A stretch of 53,133 nucleotides of DNA from Candidatus Zhuqueibacterota bacterium (GTDB lineage: Bacteria; Zhuqueibacterota; Zhuqueibacteria; Thermofontimicrobiales; Thiofontviventaceae). Within the stretch, counting starts at the first letter, position 1. Each line of letters starts with the position of its first letter. This document shows positions 8,890-19,036 of the stretch, piece after piece. A model generated the notes under the pieces. The model saw only the letters and a program-made list of their open reading frames with translations, was not told the DNA's origin and ran no database searches. A program made the translations under genes and the position numbers. The stretch spans positions 1-53,133 of the forward strand of contig JAFGDW010000145.1 in NCBI GenBank assembly GCA_016931935.1, in the 5' to 3' direction.

Positions 8890-9236
8890 GCTTAAATCCA
8901 TACCCTACCTGTATTATTACTTTTTAAGAAGTGTCTATTTGTTAGCTATGTCGCAAAAGAATAATAACATCTATACATTTATCGACAGAATTGTAACATA
9001 ATTGACTCAAACGGGCAAATAATCCATTTTGAATTCCGGTAAAATATACATGAATGATTACCGCTAGTATAAATTTTACACAACATTTGTTTTCGATTTC
9101 CTGTATGACTACGATAATTTTGCAGTTATAAAAAACCAATAATAACTAAATAACAGCGACTTACAATATACAGACTTTAAACCATTTGTAGAATGGTATG
9201 GACATTGCGTAGCTTTTGATAAGTATTCGCTAGTAA

Positions 9237-9255
9237 AATGAAAGTAATTTTCATT
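9237..9255. promoter_or_regulatory. Inverted repeat upstream of the HTH gene, possible operator
   Basis: AATGAAA-GTAAT-TTTCATT is a perfect 7-base inverted repeat 55 bases before the ATG of the small HTH protein. The position suits an operator, possibly for autoregulation, but AT-rich palindromes of this size also occur by chance. The rest of 8890-9310 shows no gene. Confidence 0.3.
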
Positions 9256-9310
9256 ATCCGTAAAATAACGAAAGCGACTATTTGTATAAAAATACCGATC
9301 AGGAGGAGAT

Positions 9311-9532
9311 ATGCCAATCGAAATAGCAAGCATTAAGCTTTACTCTATTCAGGAATTGTCAGACGATCTGAACGTGACAAGCTTCTCAATCCGCTCGTAT
9401 ATTAAAAACGGTCGGTTGAAGGCACAGAAAATCGGGGGACGTTGGTTTGTCGCGGAGGAGAATTTGCACCACTTTCTCAAGGGGGAGTATCACAGCGGTA
9501 ATCACCAACACGTTGAATATCGGAATTCTTAA
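9311..9532 (+). CDS. Small helix-turn-helix protein (excisionase/MerR-type fold)
   Basis: A 73-residue protein. IQELSDDLNVTSFSIRSYIKNGRLKAQKIGGRWFV matches the HTH_17/excisionase-type winged helix, where the first helices read a DNA site and GRWFV forms the wing. AGGAGGAG immediately precedes the ATG, an excellent ribosome binding site. It lies 60 bases upstream of the membrane protein/VWA lipoprotein pair on the same strand and may regulate it. No phage genes are nearby, so a transcription factor is more likely than an excisionase. Confidence 0.75.
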   Translation: MPIEIASIKLYSIQELSDDLNVTSFSIRSYIKNGRLKAQKIGGRWFVAEENLHHFLKGEYHSGNHQHVEYRNS

Positions 9533-9592
9533 AACCATTACAAATTTCGGTTGTAAGCAAGAACACTCATTTTTATTTTCGTGGAGATTTTC

Positions 9593-10870
9593 ATGATGAA
9601 TCAATCAAATACGTTTTTAAACAATGTTCTGACAGTGGTACTTTTTCCACTACTGTTTCAGGATGCATTTATTGCGTTTGCCTGGGGCGCTGCCGATCCA
9701 ACTTTTCTGATGCTGGCAAAACGCCTGTTTCTGCTACTGCCAGTACTGGCAATCATCGGCAGTCTGTGGGTAACAATAGCTTCCATCCTGACGGTACTGT
9801 TTAGACCCGACCGTCAGAAATTTATGATTTCCCTGTTTGTCACCTGGTGGGATTTGGGAAAAGCTGTATTTTCGTTCTGGGGTGGTATTTTTAAATTTGC
9901 AATGCATTTTGTGTTTTCCGCATTCGGATTGCTTAAAATATTGCTGTTCGGCGTGTGGACCATAATTCTCGACATCGTATTTTTACCATTTCGACTCATC
10001 GCCGATTTCGGCAAAAACCTGATGTCGACCAGTGTTCCGTGGATCGCGGTCATTCTTACGCTGTTCTGGTGTCTAATCGAGGCAACCATTTTCACCTATA
10101 TCACCACACCATTAGTGGTCGATGTTTTCTCAAATATTACCGGTCAGGAGCTTACCCAGACGTTCGCGCGGATTCCTTTATTTATCTTCCTGTTGTTCAT
10201 CGTTCTGGGTAGTTACGCGGTGATGTCGACATTTTTCCAGTATATTAAAAGTAAAAACATCCCAACAATTATCGGGATAGTGGCCGTGGAAGTAATTGTG
10301 ATTTTTGTTGAGGTGATGTTCCTGTATCGCGAATTTGTGGATGCTATTGTACCGTGGATGGCGCAGTACAGCGAAAATTTCGAACTCGGATTATTCTGGA
10401 CGTTGACAATTTCTGTGATGGTCTGGTTTGGCATTCGAAGCTTATCGTGGTTCCTGTTTGCTTCACACGGAACACCGACGATTCTTAAAGCCATTCAGGG
10501 CAAAGGCGTGGATTTGACCATCCAGCGAACCAATACAAAGGTACATCTGTTGCATGGATTTACCAGTTTTATGAATTCGCTTAAGCAGGATGCCGAGTGG
10601 ATTCAAACGAAAAGTGAAGAATTGTTTAATTCATTTATATTACCACCGTTGCAGATTGTAGCCGGCGTTGTCAATTTTTGCACGTTACTTTTTACCGGTA
10701 AACACCTGTTTGAAATTCCATTTAAATCAACCTCGGATTTTATAAAGTCTGAATCACTGTTCCGAGCGATGACCAAAGATGATAAACCAAAACGGCCTGA
10801 ACCACTTACTATTATCGAAGATATGAAAGTACGTAATAAACGAATTGCCCAGGCAGAGGAGTTATCATGA
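9593..10870 (+). CDS. Polytopic membrane protein of unknown function
   Basis: About 425 residues with roughly seven or eight hydrophobic segments, including LFLLLPVLAIIGSLW, ILLFGVWTIILDIVFLPF, WIAVILTLFWCLIEATIF, IPLFIFLLFIVLGSYAVM and IIGIVAVEVIVIFVEVMF. A soluble, charged C-terminal tail of ~120 residues follows. The start is the ATG at 9593 behind GTGGAG. Its stop overlaps the ATG of the VWA lipoprotein (ATGA), implying translational coupling and a shared complex. I do not recognise the family. It could be a membrane platform for the lipoprotein. Confidence 0.75.
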   Translation: MMNQSNTFLNNVLTVVLFPLLFQDAFIAFAWGAADPTFLMLAKRLFLLLPVLAIIGSLWVTIASILTVLFRPDRQKFMISLFVTWWDLGKAVFSFWGGIFKFAMHFVFSAFGLLKILLFGVWTIILDIVFLPFRLIADFGKNLMSTSVPWIAVILTLFWCLIEATIFTYITTPLVVDVFSNITGQELTQTFARIPLFIFLLFIVLGSYAVMSTFFQYIKSKNIPTIIGIVAVEVIVIFVEVMFLYREFVDAIVPWMAQYSENFELGLFWTLTISVMVWFGIRSLSWFLFASHGTPTILKAIQGKGVDLTIQRTNTKVHLLHGFTSFMNSLKQDAEWIQTKSEELFNSFILPPLQIVAGVVNFCTLLFTGKHLFEIPFKSTSDFIKSESLFRAMTKDDKPKRPEPLTIIEDMKVRNKRIAQAEELS

Positions 10871-11643
10871 TGTATCGAAAAATAAAATTGTTATTTATTG
10901 TCGCACTATTTTTTGGGATAAGTGGATGTGGCTTCTTTTCGGGTGAAAAAGAAGCTACGCCACGTCTATCCATATTTATCGGCGTGGATATAAGCGGTTC
11001 ATTTATGAAAGGTGGATATTTTGATGATTCCATCGATTTTCTTGCCCATTATATTTACGCACATTTGCATGGCCTGGATGGTTTGGAAAGGCCAGCCGTG
11101 CTTTTTGTCGGATCGATAGGCGGAGCAACAGCCGACGAGCCCAAAACGTTCTACCCGATCCAAACGTTCGAAAATAAATCGATTGAGGAAATTGCTAAAA
11201 AACTGAAGGAAATTTTTCCCAAAGGGAAGGAAAATCCGTTCACTGATTACAATGCGTTTTTCGAACAAATTGCACTCACGGTGAAGAATAAAAATCTTGT
11301 ACTTCGTCCAATCTCCATTGTGATGCTCAGCGATGGTATACCCGATGTCAAGCTGGATGGTGAAACGTTTTACACAAGCATTGTCGTGAAGCCGCTGGAA
11401 CGATTATCACGCAATGTCACCATTCGATTGCTCTATACAGATGCTGCCACCGGCCAGAACTGGTTGACCAAAGTTCCGAGAAAACGCGTTAAAATGTGGA
11501 CGCAGGATGCCAAAGTGATGGTATCGTGGCAGGACACGACGCTCTATGTTCCGGATAAACCATTTGACGAGCAGGACAGATTATTAGCCTGGATGAAAGA
11601 CAATGTGGATTTTGGTGTGCGGGCGCAACGGGTTGGGAAATAA
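10867..11643 (+). CDS. Lipoprotein with von Willebrand factor A-like domain
   Basis: A lipoprotein signal ends at GISGC (C21). The mature part has a VWA-like fold: a MIDAS-type D41-x-S43-x-S45 (DISGS) after a hydrophobic strand, and a second-strand SDG (D156) in VMLSDGIPD. Such domains bind metal and protein ligands. The gene is translationally coupled to the membrane protein before it. The two may form a surface or periplasmic sensing or assembly complex; the ligand cannot be told from sequence. A strong terminator follows. Confidence 0.78.
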   Translation: MMYRKIKLLFIVALFFGISGCGFFSGEKEATPRLSIFIGVDISGSFMKGGYFDDSIDFLAHYIYAHLHGLDGLERPAVLFVGSIGGATADEPKTFYPIQTFENKSIEEIAKKLKEIFPKGKENPFTDYNAFFEQIALTVKNKNLVLRPISIVMLSDGIPDVKLDGETFYTSIVVKPLERLSRNVTIRLLYTDAATGQNWLTKVPRKRVKMWTQDAKVMVSWQDTTLYVPDKPFDEQDRLLAWMKDNVDFGVRAQRVGK

Positions 11644-11693
11644 GCTAACGTAATCACCAAATGTTGTTATCCATAGCAACCTCCAATAAGTCG

Positions 11694-11728
11694 AAGAGCG
11701 CTCTTTAAACGAGAGCGCTCTTTTTTTT
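11694..11728 (+). terminator. Rho-independent terminator
   Basis: An 11-base perfect stem (AAGAGCGCTCT / AGAGCGCTCTT) with a 7-base loop is followed directly by a run of T. It closes the HTH-membrane-VWA unit 50 bases after its last stop. Confidence 0.9.
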
Positions 11729-11836
11729 GCTGTTTTCATTTTTATGTGTATGCTATCTTTCCGGGCACTCACCGGAACTTTTTAAATGTATTCCTGCAAC
11801 ATGAAATTTAAACGTTCCATACAAACCAGGAAAAAT

Positions 11837-13735
11837 TTACTTGGTTAAAGTCATCCTCCGTGCCATATACACATCACCGGCCTTCAAACGAGAGAAATAG
11901 ACACCACTTGCGACCGTATTTCCGTTGAAGTCTTTTCCATCCCAGGTAAGGTGATAATTACCAGTTTGATGGAATTTATCACATAGCACACGAATTTCCT
12001 GACCCAACGAATTGTAAATCGAAATACGCACCTTTGAGGCTTCGGGTACAGAATAGGTAAATGTCGTTGCCGGATTGAATGGATTGGGATAATTCTGATC
12101 CAGGAAGAAGCTTTCGGCTTTCACCATCGGCTTTTCATGATTTGCAATCGCTGTAATGGAAAGATCGCGAATTCGATTGCCGCCGGGATGATCAATCGGA
12201 GAATTCTGAACGATAAAATCCCGAACAACAGCATATTCGGATAGTGCAATTTGCTGGACGTTATATACCGTATCGATTCCCGTTAATCCTAACAACGGTA
12301 CTAAATCCGAATTGACTGCCACCGAATATCGCCGGCCCATATCAAGCGGGGCGCCGTTGATACGAATCGATGCATAATCGACGCGGGCGCCTGCCGGGCT
12401 CATGATATTAAAATCGTAAGTAATTCCGGCCGCATTTAAAAAGAATGTATCCTGATATTCAAGCAACGCGACAGAAAATTCTAACGCCCTGGGGATATTA
12501 ATACCCTCAATTTCCAACGAAGAAAGGCTGGAACCATAACCGGTTACAAAGTTAAGCCCTTCCGGGAGAACTTGAAAAATATCAGCTTCGGTCAATTTGC
12601 CAGGGTAAATATCCTGACGGATGAAACCATTCGCTGCGAATGCAACATCCGTCCCAGCAGTCGTCTTCAAAGCATCAGTGATCAAATCGCCCAATTTCGT
12701 ATCCTTAAATTCACCCTGGCCCAATTCCTTAGGATGCAAGCTCGTTGCTTGGGCAATGATATTGCTGTAAACCGGCCCATACCTTACATCACTTTCCACC
12801 GTAGCAACTAATCCGGCAACAGTGGCAGCAAGTGTTGGTTCTTCCTGCACGGTATCATCGGCGGAAAGCATTTCATAATCTACCAATTTAATTTTCGAAT
12901 TGGTTACGTCGATTGTCATTTTGCCAACATGGGAGCCTGCCCAATTTGCCTGAACAATGTATGTTGTATCGCCAGTTGCTGGATTTTGGATGAGAATCGG
13001 TTCAGGGACAAGCGTATGCGAATGCCCACCCACGATAATATCAATCCCCGGCACGCTTGCAGCTAACACTTGATCGGGATAAACGCCGAGATGCGACAGA
13101 CAAATAATCACATCACAACCTTCCGCAGTTAATGCGCTTACCATTGCGACGGCAGGATCATGGCTATCCAGCACAACAACCGGTGTTGGATTCGCGATAG
13201 TATTTGTTTCTTCGGTCGTTAATCCAAAGATACCAACTTTTACATCCCCATATTCCTTAATGATGTAGTCATCTACGAACGGATCCAGGTCAGGATACCC
13301 GGACATGTCAAGATTTGCACTTAGCAACGGAAATGGACCGGGAAATCCGGCATTTGTTAAACTGGCAACCAACGTTGTCGGATAATAATTAAACTCATGA
13401 TTCCCCAATGTCATTGCATCGAATCCCAGAGATGCCATGATCTGAAATTCCGCAACACCGAAGAATTTATTAAACATAAAATCGCCGCCAAATACGTCGC
13501 CGGCGTGGAGAGTAATCGGATTGGGAGACGTCGCTTTTATTGTTCCAATTAACGTCGCTCGTCTGGCAATTCCGCCAATTGTACCAATGTCGCTGGCATT
13601 TTTTGGCCCCCAGGGAACAAGATGCGAATGGGTGTCATTCACGTGAATAATAGTAAGCACCTCGCTCTGCCCATAACTTGCCATGAATAAAAAGGCAGCT
13701 ATAAATAAAATTGTCCCTATTAATTTTCCTTTCAT
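11837..13735 (-). CDS. Secreted 5'-nucleotidase/UshA-family phosphoesterase with NYPNPFNP tail
   Basis: A signal peptide (about 1-24) is followed by a calcineurin-like metallophosphoesterase with all ligand motifs: HVNDTHSHL (D34, H36), HAGDVFGGD, LGNHEFNY and GGHSHTL. The 5'-nucleotidase C-terminal substrate domain comes next (about 320-520). The last ~85 residues are a FlgD-Ig-like sorting tail (NYPNPFNP...) ending in RRMTLTK. The enzyme should release phosphate from extracellular nucleotides at the surface. ATG 13735 is chosen over GTG 13741 because GGGAGG is correctly spaced for it. It is monocistronic. Confidence 0.9.
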   Translation of the reverse strand: MKGKLIGTILFIAAFLFMASYGQSEVLTIIHVNDTHSHLVPWGPKNASDIGTIGGIARRATLIGTIKATSPNPITLHAGDVFGGDFMFNKFFGVAEFQIMASLGFDAMTLGNHEFNYYPTTLVASLTNAGFPGPFPLLSANLDMSGYPDLDPFVDDYIIKEYGDVKVGIFGLTTEETNTIANPTPVVVLDSHDPAVAMVSALTAEGCDVIICLSHLGVYPDQVLAASVPGIDIIVGGHSHTLVPEPILIQNPATGDTTYIVQANWAGSHVGKMTIDVTNSKIKLVDYEMLSADDTVQEEPTLAATVAGLVATVESDVRYGPVYSNIIAQATSLHPKELGQGEFKDTKLGDLITDALKTTAGTDVAFAANGFIRQDIYPGKLTEADIFQVLPEGLNFVTGYGSSLSSLEIEGINIPRALEFSVALLEYQDTFFLNAAGITYDFNIMSPAGARVDYASIRINGAPLDMGRRYSVAVNSDLVPLLGLTGIDTVYNVQQIALSEYAVVRDFIVQNSPIDHPGGNRIRDLSITAIANHEKPMVKAESFFLDQNYPNPFNPATTFTYSVPEASKVRISIYNSLGQEIRVLCDKFHQTGNYHLTWDGKDFNGNTVASGVYFSRLKAGDVYMARRMTLTK

Positions 13736-13989
13736 TAACACCTCCCTTTCATTTTAATTGATTATTTTAACCGAGTGCCCGATTAAAATGAAAATTTTTG
13801 CCACCTGTCTATAAATAATTCGTGACAAAATTAGCATCTATATTAAAAGAAATAAATAATGAAAATTCAACTAAAATTTATAGTTCGAACAACTTATTTG
13901 ACGAGTTTTAACTTAGTGAGTGTAGTTTTGAGGAGTGTATAATTATTTGAAAAGGAGGCAATAAGAAAATAACTATGAATTTAAATAAA

Positions 13990-14049
13990 AACCCGATCAG
14001 TGCGAAAAAGATTTTTCTAATATAGAAAATTTTTTCACACTATCGGGTT
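13990..14049. terminator. Long imperfect inverted repeat, possible terminator of cysK
   Basis: AACCCGAT (13990-13997) pairs with ATCGGGTT (14042-14049), and the pairing continues imperfectly through GTGCGAAAAAG / TTTTTTCACAC. It lies between cysK, transcribed leftward, and the nucleotidase gene. It could end cysK transcription or be a degenerate mobile repeat. Confidence 0.4.
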
Positions 14050-14102
14050 GTTGATAATACAATGCTGTAAAGTTAAGCGATTTATGCTATTATAACGTTC
14101 GT

Positions 14103-14186
14103 TCATACTTCGACTTCGCTCAGTATGAAGCAGTCGCAGACTTCACCCTGAGCCCTTCGTCAAGCTCAGGATATACTCCGTCGAAG
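14103..14186. repeat. REP-like palindrome cluster downstream of cysK
   Basis: TCATACT-N12-AGTATGA (14103-14128) encloses CTTCGACTTCGCTCAG. CCTGAGC-N10-GCTCAGG (14147-14170) follows, then CGTCGAAGGGTGAT. The core is shared with the MITE at 39912-40040 (CTTCGACTACGCTCAG), so these are members of one dispersed family. Confidence 0.65.
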
Positions 14187-14309
14187 GGTGATACTTTCCA
14201 CAGATTTCAGGATTTGACCTTAACTTAATGGCATTTATTGTTAATACATTACTCACAAAATGGTTTTAATATTGTCCTAAATTTTTATTTGCAGATCAGG
14301 CTCGTCAAA

Positions 14310-15239
14310 CTAAACTTCAGAAAATAATCCGGGAATACTCAAATAGCGTTCACCGCTGTCGGGTAAAATCACCACGACGCGTTTGCCATTGTTTTCCGAT
14401 CGTCGTGCAATTTGGAAAGCAGCCCAAGCTGCTGCGCCGCATGAAATCCCTGCCATCAGCCCCTCATCTTTTGCCAATTGCCGGGCAGTGGCAAATGCAT
14501 CTTCATTGGTTACCTTAATAATTTCATTCCATATTTCAGTATTCAATACGGCTGGTACAAAACCGGCACCAATACCTTGAATTTTGTGGGGGCCGGACTG
14601 GCCACCTGACAGCACGGGAGAATCATTCGGCTCGACAGCGATAATCTGAAGTTTCGGATTATGTTGTTTCAGTACTTCACCGGCACCTGTAATCGTACCG
14701 CCAGTACCAATGCCGGCAACGAAAAAATCGAGTTTGCCATCGGTGTCGGTCCAAATTTCTTCACCAGTTGTTTTACGATGAATCTCGGGATTGGCCGGAT
14801 TTTCAAATTGCTGCAAAATAATTGATCCGGGGATATTAGTGTGCAATTCATTTGCTCTGGCAATTGCGCCGGCCATACCTTTTGCTGCTTCCGTTAAATG
14901 GAGCACAGCACCATACGCCGCCAATAACTTACGCCGCTCAATCGACATCGACTCCGGCATTGTAAGAATAACACGATATCCACGGGCCGCACCAATCCAC
15001 GCAATTCCAATGCCTGTATTCCCGGAGGTCGGCTCAATAATTGTTCCGCCCTCTTTAAGCAGACCCTTTTTTTCAGCATCTACAATCATGCTTAATGCAA
15101 TTCTATCTTTCACGCTGGCGCCCGGATTAAATGACTCCAGCTTGGCAATTACTTCAACACCGGTTTCATCAGAAATTTTATTCAAACGTAATAGCGGTGT
15201 TTTGCCAATTAGCTCGGTTAAATTATTTTTAATATTCAT
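14310..15239 (-). CDS. cysK: Cysteine synthase A (O-acetylserine sulfhydrylase)
   Basis: A PLP enzyme forming cysteine from O-acetylserine and sulfide. The Schiff-base lysine is K44 in [15 protein letters not shown] (71-76) binds the substrate carboxylate, [10 protein letters not shown] binds the PLP phosphate, and PDSGERYLS is the C-terminal signature. At 309 residues it has the usual family length. The start ATG 15239 has AAGGATGG upstream; the more distal in-frame start is unlikely. It has its own near-consensus promoter. A cysteine-free Rrf2 regulator lies upstream on the same strand, the arrangement expected for a CymR-like sulfur regulator. Confidence 0.95.
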   Translation of the reverse strand: MNIKNNLTELIGKTPLLRLNKISDETGVEVIAKLESFNPGASVKDRIALSMIVDAEKKGLLKEGGTIIEPTSGNTGIGIAWIGAARGYRVILTMPESMSIERRKLLAAYGAVLHLTEAAKGMAGAIARANELHTNIPGSIILQQFENPANPEIHRKTTGEEIWTDTDGKLDFFVAGIGTGGTITGAGEVLKQHNPKLQIIAVEPNDSPVLSGGQSGPHKIQGIGAGFVPAVLNTEIWNEIIKVTNEDAFATARQLAKDEGLMAGISCGAAAWAAFQIARRSENNGKRVVVILPDSGERYLSIPGLFSEV

Positions 15240-15308
15240 AGCGACCATCCTTTCCATTTAAAAATCGAATTTTCATTTACTATCATCACCATCGTTTTAG
15301 TAGTATTT

Positions 15309-15336
15309 AATATACAATAATTCAATTAAAAGTCAA
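15309..15336 (-). promoter_or_regulatory. Sigma-70-type promoter of cysK
   Basis: On the minus strand TTGACT (15336-15331) is separated by 16 bases from TATATT (15314-15309), about 70 bases before the cysK ATG. The match to the vegetative consensus is good. The leader is AT-rich and long enough for a regulator site. Confidence 0.55.
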
Positions 15337-15517
15337 GTGATTTTTATTTTTTTATCTAATGGGCGTGCTATCGGAACTGGAGAAATATATCCTTTTGTAT
15401 GGTAATGGCAGCAGCATTGGATAGATTTATATCATACTGAAAAAAATTGATGTTGGGTAAAAGATATTAATAGTGTTATGGTTAATCAATCATGTAATTG
15501 TGCAAGGGTACACAAAT

Positions 15518-15952
15518 TCAAATAAAGTACATCCCCGATTCTGATTCATTTTTATCTCGGTATTCATCCAGCAAATCATGCAATGTTACGCCCTCTAAAA
15601 ATTCGTATATTGCTGTTTGCATCCGAACCCAGACATTATCAATAACATTGATGTGCGCAGATGTATCCGTATTCTCCTGACTATCAACTGCCAAATCACC
15701 CTCGAGCAACAAAACAATTTCCTTCAACGTTATTTGACCGGGCGCTTTCGTGAGCATGTAACCGCCATATGCACCACGGACCGAACTGACTAATCCGGCG
15801 CCCTTCAGGGGAATAATAATATTACTCAAATATTTTTCGGATATGTTTTGCCGCTTGCTCACATCCTTCAGAAAAATCGTGCCTTGACCGTAATTTAGCG
15901 CCAGCTCAAACATTAAGCGGGTGCCGTAACGGCTGCGTGTCGATAGTTTCAT
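15518..15952 (-). CDS. Rrf2-family transcription regulator, cysteine-free (CymR-like)
   Basis: A 144-residue winged-helix regulator. MKLSTRSRYGTRLMFELALNYG, ISEKYLSNIIIPLKGAGLV and SVRGAYGGYML are the Rrf2 helix-turn-helix and wing. It has no cysteine at all, so it cannot hold the Fe-S cluster of IscR, NsrR or RsrR. Among known Rrf2 proteins this fits CymR, which senses cysteine status by binding CysK. The adjacent cysK (278-base gap, same strand) supports this. Other cluster-free Rrf2 roles are possible. Confidence 0.87.
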   Translation of the reverse strand: MKLSTRSRYGTRLMFELALNYGQGTIFLKDVSKRQNISEKYLSNIIIPLKGAGLVSSVRGAYGGYMLTKAPGQITLKEIVLLLEGDLAVDSQENTDTSAHINVIDNVWVRMQTAIYEFLEGVTLHDLLDEYRDKNESESGMYFI

Positions 15953-15992
15953 ACAGTAAGTCCATCGAATTAGTGTGGTTTGATTTTATAAG

Positions 15993-16021
15993 TATGTAGC
16001 ACTTTTTTCGGAAAATATCAA
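15993..16021 (-). promoter_or_regulatory. Promoter of the Rrf2 gene
   Basis: On the minus strand TTGATA (16021-16016), a 17-base spacer and TACATA (15998-15993) end 41 bases before the ATG. The spacing is ideal and the hexamers are fair matches to the vegetative consensus. Confidence 0.45.
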
Positions 16022-16220
16022 GGTCTTTCTACAAATGCAACTTCTTTATACCATCCACAGTGCTTTCGTGATTTACGGATACGTGCCTATACAAATCGCT
16101 GATTTGACTTATCGAATCTGAAATTTTCCTGAAGTTATGATGTGTTCGAAAATTTTGTAGAAATAAATAGCTGGCAAAAAAGTTCTGAATTCAACTATGA
16201 TCTGTTAATCAAAGGAATTT

Positions 16221-18716
16221 TTAATTACCAGTGGAAATTAAAATCCACCTGTTTACCTTCTCTTCCAATTCTTCCGGATTGATGGGTTTGGAAATATAGT
16301 CATCCATGCCAGCATCGAGGCATTTTTCGCGGTCACCTTTAAGCGCAAGGGCGGTCATTGCAATAATGGGAATATGCGGATTTATTTTTGATGAGCGGCT
16401 GCTGCGTATTTTATGGGTAGCTTCCAGACCATCCATTTCCGGCATATTGACATCCATAAGCACCAAATCATGGGGAAAATTTTCCAAAGCTTTTAACGCT
16501 TCCAGCCCATTCCCCGCAATATCCGCTTGATATCCAATATTCTCAAGCAGCTTGAGACCAACTTTTTGGTTGATGAAATTATCTTCAACCAGTAAAATTC
16601 GTTTAAGGCTTTTCGTAAATTCAGGAACTACTGGATCTGAAATATCCTTTTCGATTGCTGCTTCTGCATGCTTCACACCGAGTGCGACATGTAACGCATT
16701 CAAAAGCGTTGCCGTTTTTACCGGTTTGCGAAGCAACGCGCAAAAGTTACAAAAGTCAAGATATGTCTGGTCTTTATTTTGCCAATTCCCTGTCATTAAA
16801 ATGAGTTCAGTTTCATTTATTTGGTGATTGCATTTAATCGATCGTGCCAATTCTTCACAGCTAATTTCAAACAATTGCTCATTTATAATGGCAATCTTAA
16901 AAGGTGAACTTGTCTCGGCATGATTCACTAATAATTGTAAGACATCACGTTCATTCGAAACGGTGCTGCATTTACATCCCCATGATTCAAGCATATAATT
17001 CAGTATTTTTAAACTTGTTTCATTGGGGTCTACAACAAGAATTTTCTTATCTTTCAGCTCCGTTCGAACCGGTACATTTTTAGGAACAGGTACGATTGCA
17101 AACGGTAGCACAAACCAAAACGTCGAACCTATACCATGTTCGCTTTCAACGCCCATGTGGCCATTCATTAATTCAACAAGTTTTGTGGAGATTGTTAATC
17201 CAAGTCCTGTGCCACCATATTTTCGTGTGATTGATCCATCTGCCTGTGTAAACGGTTTGAACAGTGAATCCAGCTTTTTACCTTCAATGCCAATACCAGT
17301 ATCTTTAACACTGAAGTGTAGTGAACAATCATTCGTTTCAGTATGGGCAACCGAGATATGTAATGATACCTCACCTCGATCTGTAAATTTTATACCATTA
17401 CCGATGATGTTCGTTAAGACTTGCTTTAATCTTCCGGAATCGCCCATTATTTGTCTCGGAACATCAGGATCGATGATATACGTCAGTTCAACATTTTTCA
17501 TATTGGAGCGTACAGCCAATATATCAATAATATCTTCGACAATAGTTTGCAGATCGAATTCAAGAATTTCGAGATTTAAATGACCGTTTTCAATTTTAGA
17601 AAAATCTAGAATATCATTAATGACTACTAACAATGAATCAGCGCTATTTTTGATCGTTTCTGCATAACTACGTTGTTCCGGCTTTAATTCTGTTTCCAAC
17701 AGAATACCCGTCATACCAAGCACACCATTCATCGGGGTTCTGATTTCATGACTCATATTTGCCAGGAATTCGGATTTGGCCTGCGTAGCTGCCTCTGCCT
17801 TTTCCTTCGCTTCCAACAATTCTAAAGCAGTTCGTTTCTTTTCCTGTATATCATTTTCGAGCTTTTTCACCATAATAGATAATGATTGCCCAAGCAGATC
17901 ATCGTCGGAATCGACAGGTATGTTGATATGGAGAATACCAGCGGCAATTTGCTGTGCAGCGCGGACTTTTTCTTTTTGTATTTTCAGCATGTACCTGTAT
18001 GCATCTGCCAACTGCCCCATTTCATCGTTTGCTTTATAATTGAGTTCCAGATCAAGATTTCCTTTTGACAGCGATTTTGTAACATTAATAATCATGTTCA
18101 AAGGCTGAAGAACAGTTTTATATGGCGCCAACGTCAAAGCGGCCAGAATGAGAAAGAATAGTAGAATTGAAATAAATACTCTTTTAATAAAAATATTTGA
18201 ATCTGTTCTCATCGTGCCAAATAAATTCTGCAGTTCACGATCCTTCTCATTGACAAAGTGTCCAAGTTGATTTTTCAAATCCGCATACAACAGGTTCATT
18301 TTTTTTATGGAGCATCTTGATGACACCTGCTCACCATTTTCGATAATGCTCCTTGCTGCATCTTCTGAAATTTGAAAATAACTTTCAAATAAATCACGAA
18401 TTGATGATATTGCCTTCTTTTCATTTTGTGATGTAGCCCGTTTTGTTATTGTCGAAATAAAGGCTTCTCGTAGCGAGTCAGCTATGAAAAAAAAGGTTGA
18501 ATCTCGCATCGTGATTGCATTGTGAAGTGTTTGATTAATTTGCTCTGCCTGTTTTTCTAAAGCCCACACCCAATTGACTGAATTTGTGTACACCTTCTCA
18601 ATGTGATCAAACAGTTCAATTTTATGTCTTTGGTGATTCCAGGAAATGACGGCCAATGTGAGCAATGCCAATGTCATAAGAATTGGCATGAGCAAAAATT
18701 TTCGCTTGAAGGTCAT
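16221..18716 (-). CDS. Membrane-bound hybrid histidine kinase
   Basis: 831 residues. A TM segment near 9-27 and another near 180-198 bracket a helical periplasmic sensor of about 150 residues (four-helix-bundle style). A HAMP domain and coiled coil follow. HisKA has H323 ([12 protein letters not shown]), then an ATPase with [16 protein letters not shown] and GTGLGL. A degenerate receiver (VVDPNETSL) precedes a canonical one with phosphoacceptor D755 ([13 protein letters not shown]) and K in [10 protein letters not shown]. This is the BarA/multistep-phosphorelay layout, but no Hpt domain is present, so phosphate must go to a partner elsewhere. No partner regulator is adjacent. Confidence 0.92.
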   Translation of the reverse strand: MTFKRKFLLMPILMTLALLTLAVISWNHQRHKIELFDHIEKVYTNSVNWVWALEKQAEQINQTLHNAITMRDSTFFFIADSLREAFISTITKRATSQNEKKAISSIRDLFESYFQISEDAARSIIENGEQVSSRCSIKKMNLLYADLKNQLGHFVNEKDRELQNLFGTMRTDSNIFIKRVFISILLFFLILAALTLAPYKTVLQPLNMIINVTKSLSKGNLDLELNYKANDEMGQLADAYRYMLKIQKEKVRAAQQIAAGILHINIPVDSDDDLLGQSLSIMVKKLENDIQEKKRTALELLEAKEKAEAATQAKSEFLANMSHEIRTPMNGVLGMTGILLETELKPEQRSYAETIKNSADSLLVVINDILDFSKIENGHLNLEILEFDLQTIVEDIIDILAVRSNMKNVELTYIIDPDVPRQIMGDSGRLKQVLTNIIGNGIKFTDRGEVSLHISVAHTETNDCSLHFSVKDTGIGIEGKKLDSLFKPFTQADGSITRKYGGTGLGLTISTKLVELMNGHMGVESEHGIGSTFWFVLPFAIVPVPKNVPVRTELKDKKILVVDPNETSLKILNYMLESWGCKCSTVSNERDVLQLLVNHAETSSPFKIAIINEQLFEISCEELARSIKCNHQINETELILMTGNWQNKDQTYLDFCNFCALLRKPVKTATLLNALHVALGVKHAEAAIEKDISDPVVPEFTKSLKRILLVEDNFINQKVGLKLLENIGYQADIAGNGLEALKALENFPHDLVLMDVNMPEMDGLEATHKIRSSRSSKINPHIPIIAMTALALKGDREKCLDAGMDDYISKPINPEELEEKVNRWILISTGN

Positions 18717-19036
18717 TTTTGTTAACTATCCACTGTACGATGATATCAACTCTATTTATTGATATATCGGTAATTTGCAATGATACCTGAGACTCAAAAT
18801 ACGATGGAGTGGATCAAATAATTATGCTGATAATGAACATAACTTATTCCACATAATCCGCCGATGAAATTGTCCGTCACATCCGCGAGACCGTAATACA
18901 GTTCGCAGATAAAATTCATGACGATTTGACAATGCTGGTGATGAAGTTTAATTGATAATTTTACAATGGACACTGAAATTTTAGTGTTGCTAATGTTTTT
19001 AAAAATCATTACATTGAATCCAGCCTATTTACAATC
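18717..19036. other. Intergenic region between divergent kinases, no gene seen
   Basis: This gap separates the leftward hybrid kinase from the rightward TPR kinase. It must hold both promoters. A 71-codon minus-strand frame here has no ribosome binding site and no recognisable domain. The only clear signal is the palindrome at 19037-19052. Confidence 0.5.

Noticed and set aside
9311..9532. Prophage excisionase
   Set aside because: No integrase, attachment-site pair or phage genes are near, and the gene sits in front of an ordinary membrane-protein operon.
14791..15261. Plus-strand open frame of 156 codons
   Set aside because: It is antisense to cysK and is explained by codon bias of that gene.
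17023..17583. Plus-strand open frame of 186 codons
   Set aside because: It is antisense to the conserved kinase core of the hybrid kinase and has no recognisable features.
18794..19009. Minus-strand open frame of 71 codons in an intergenic gap
   Set aside because: No ribosome binding site, no domain, AT-rich low-information translation.
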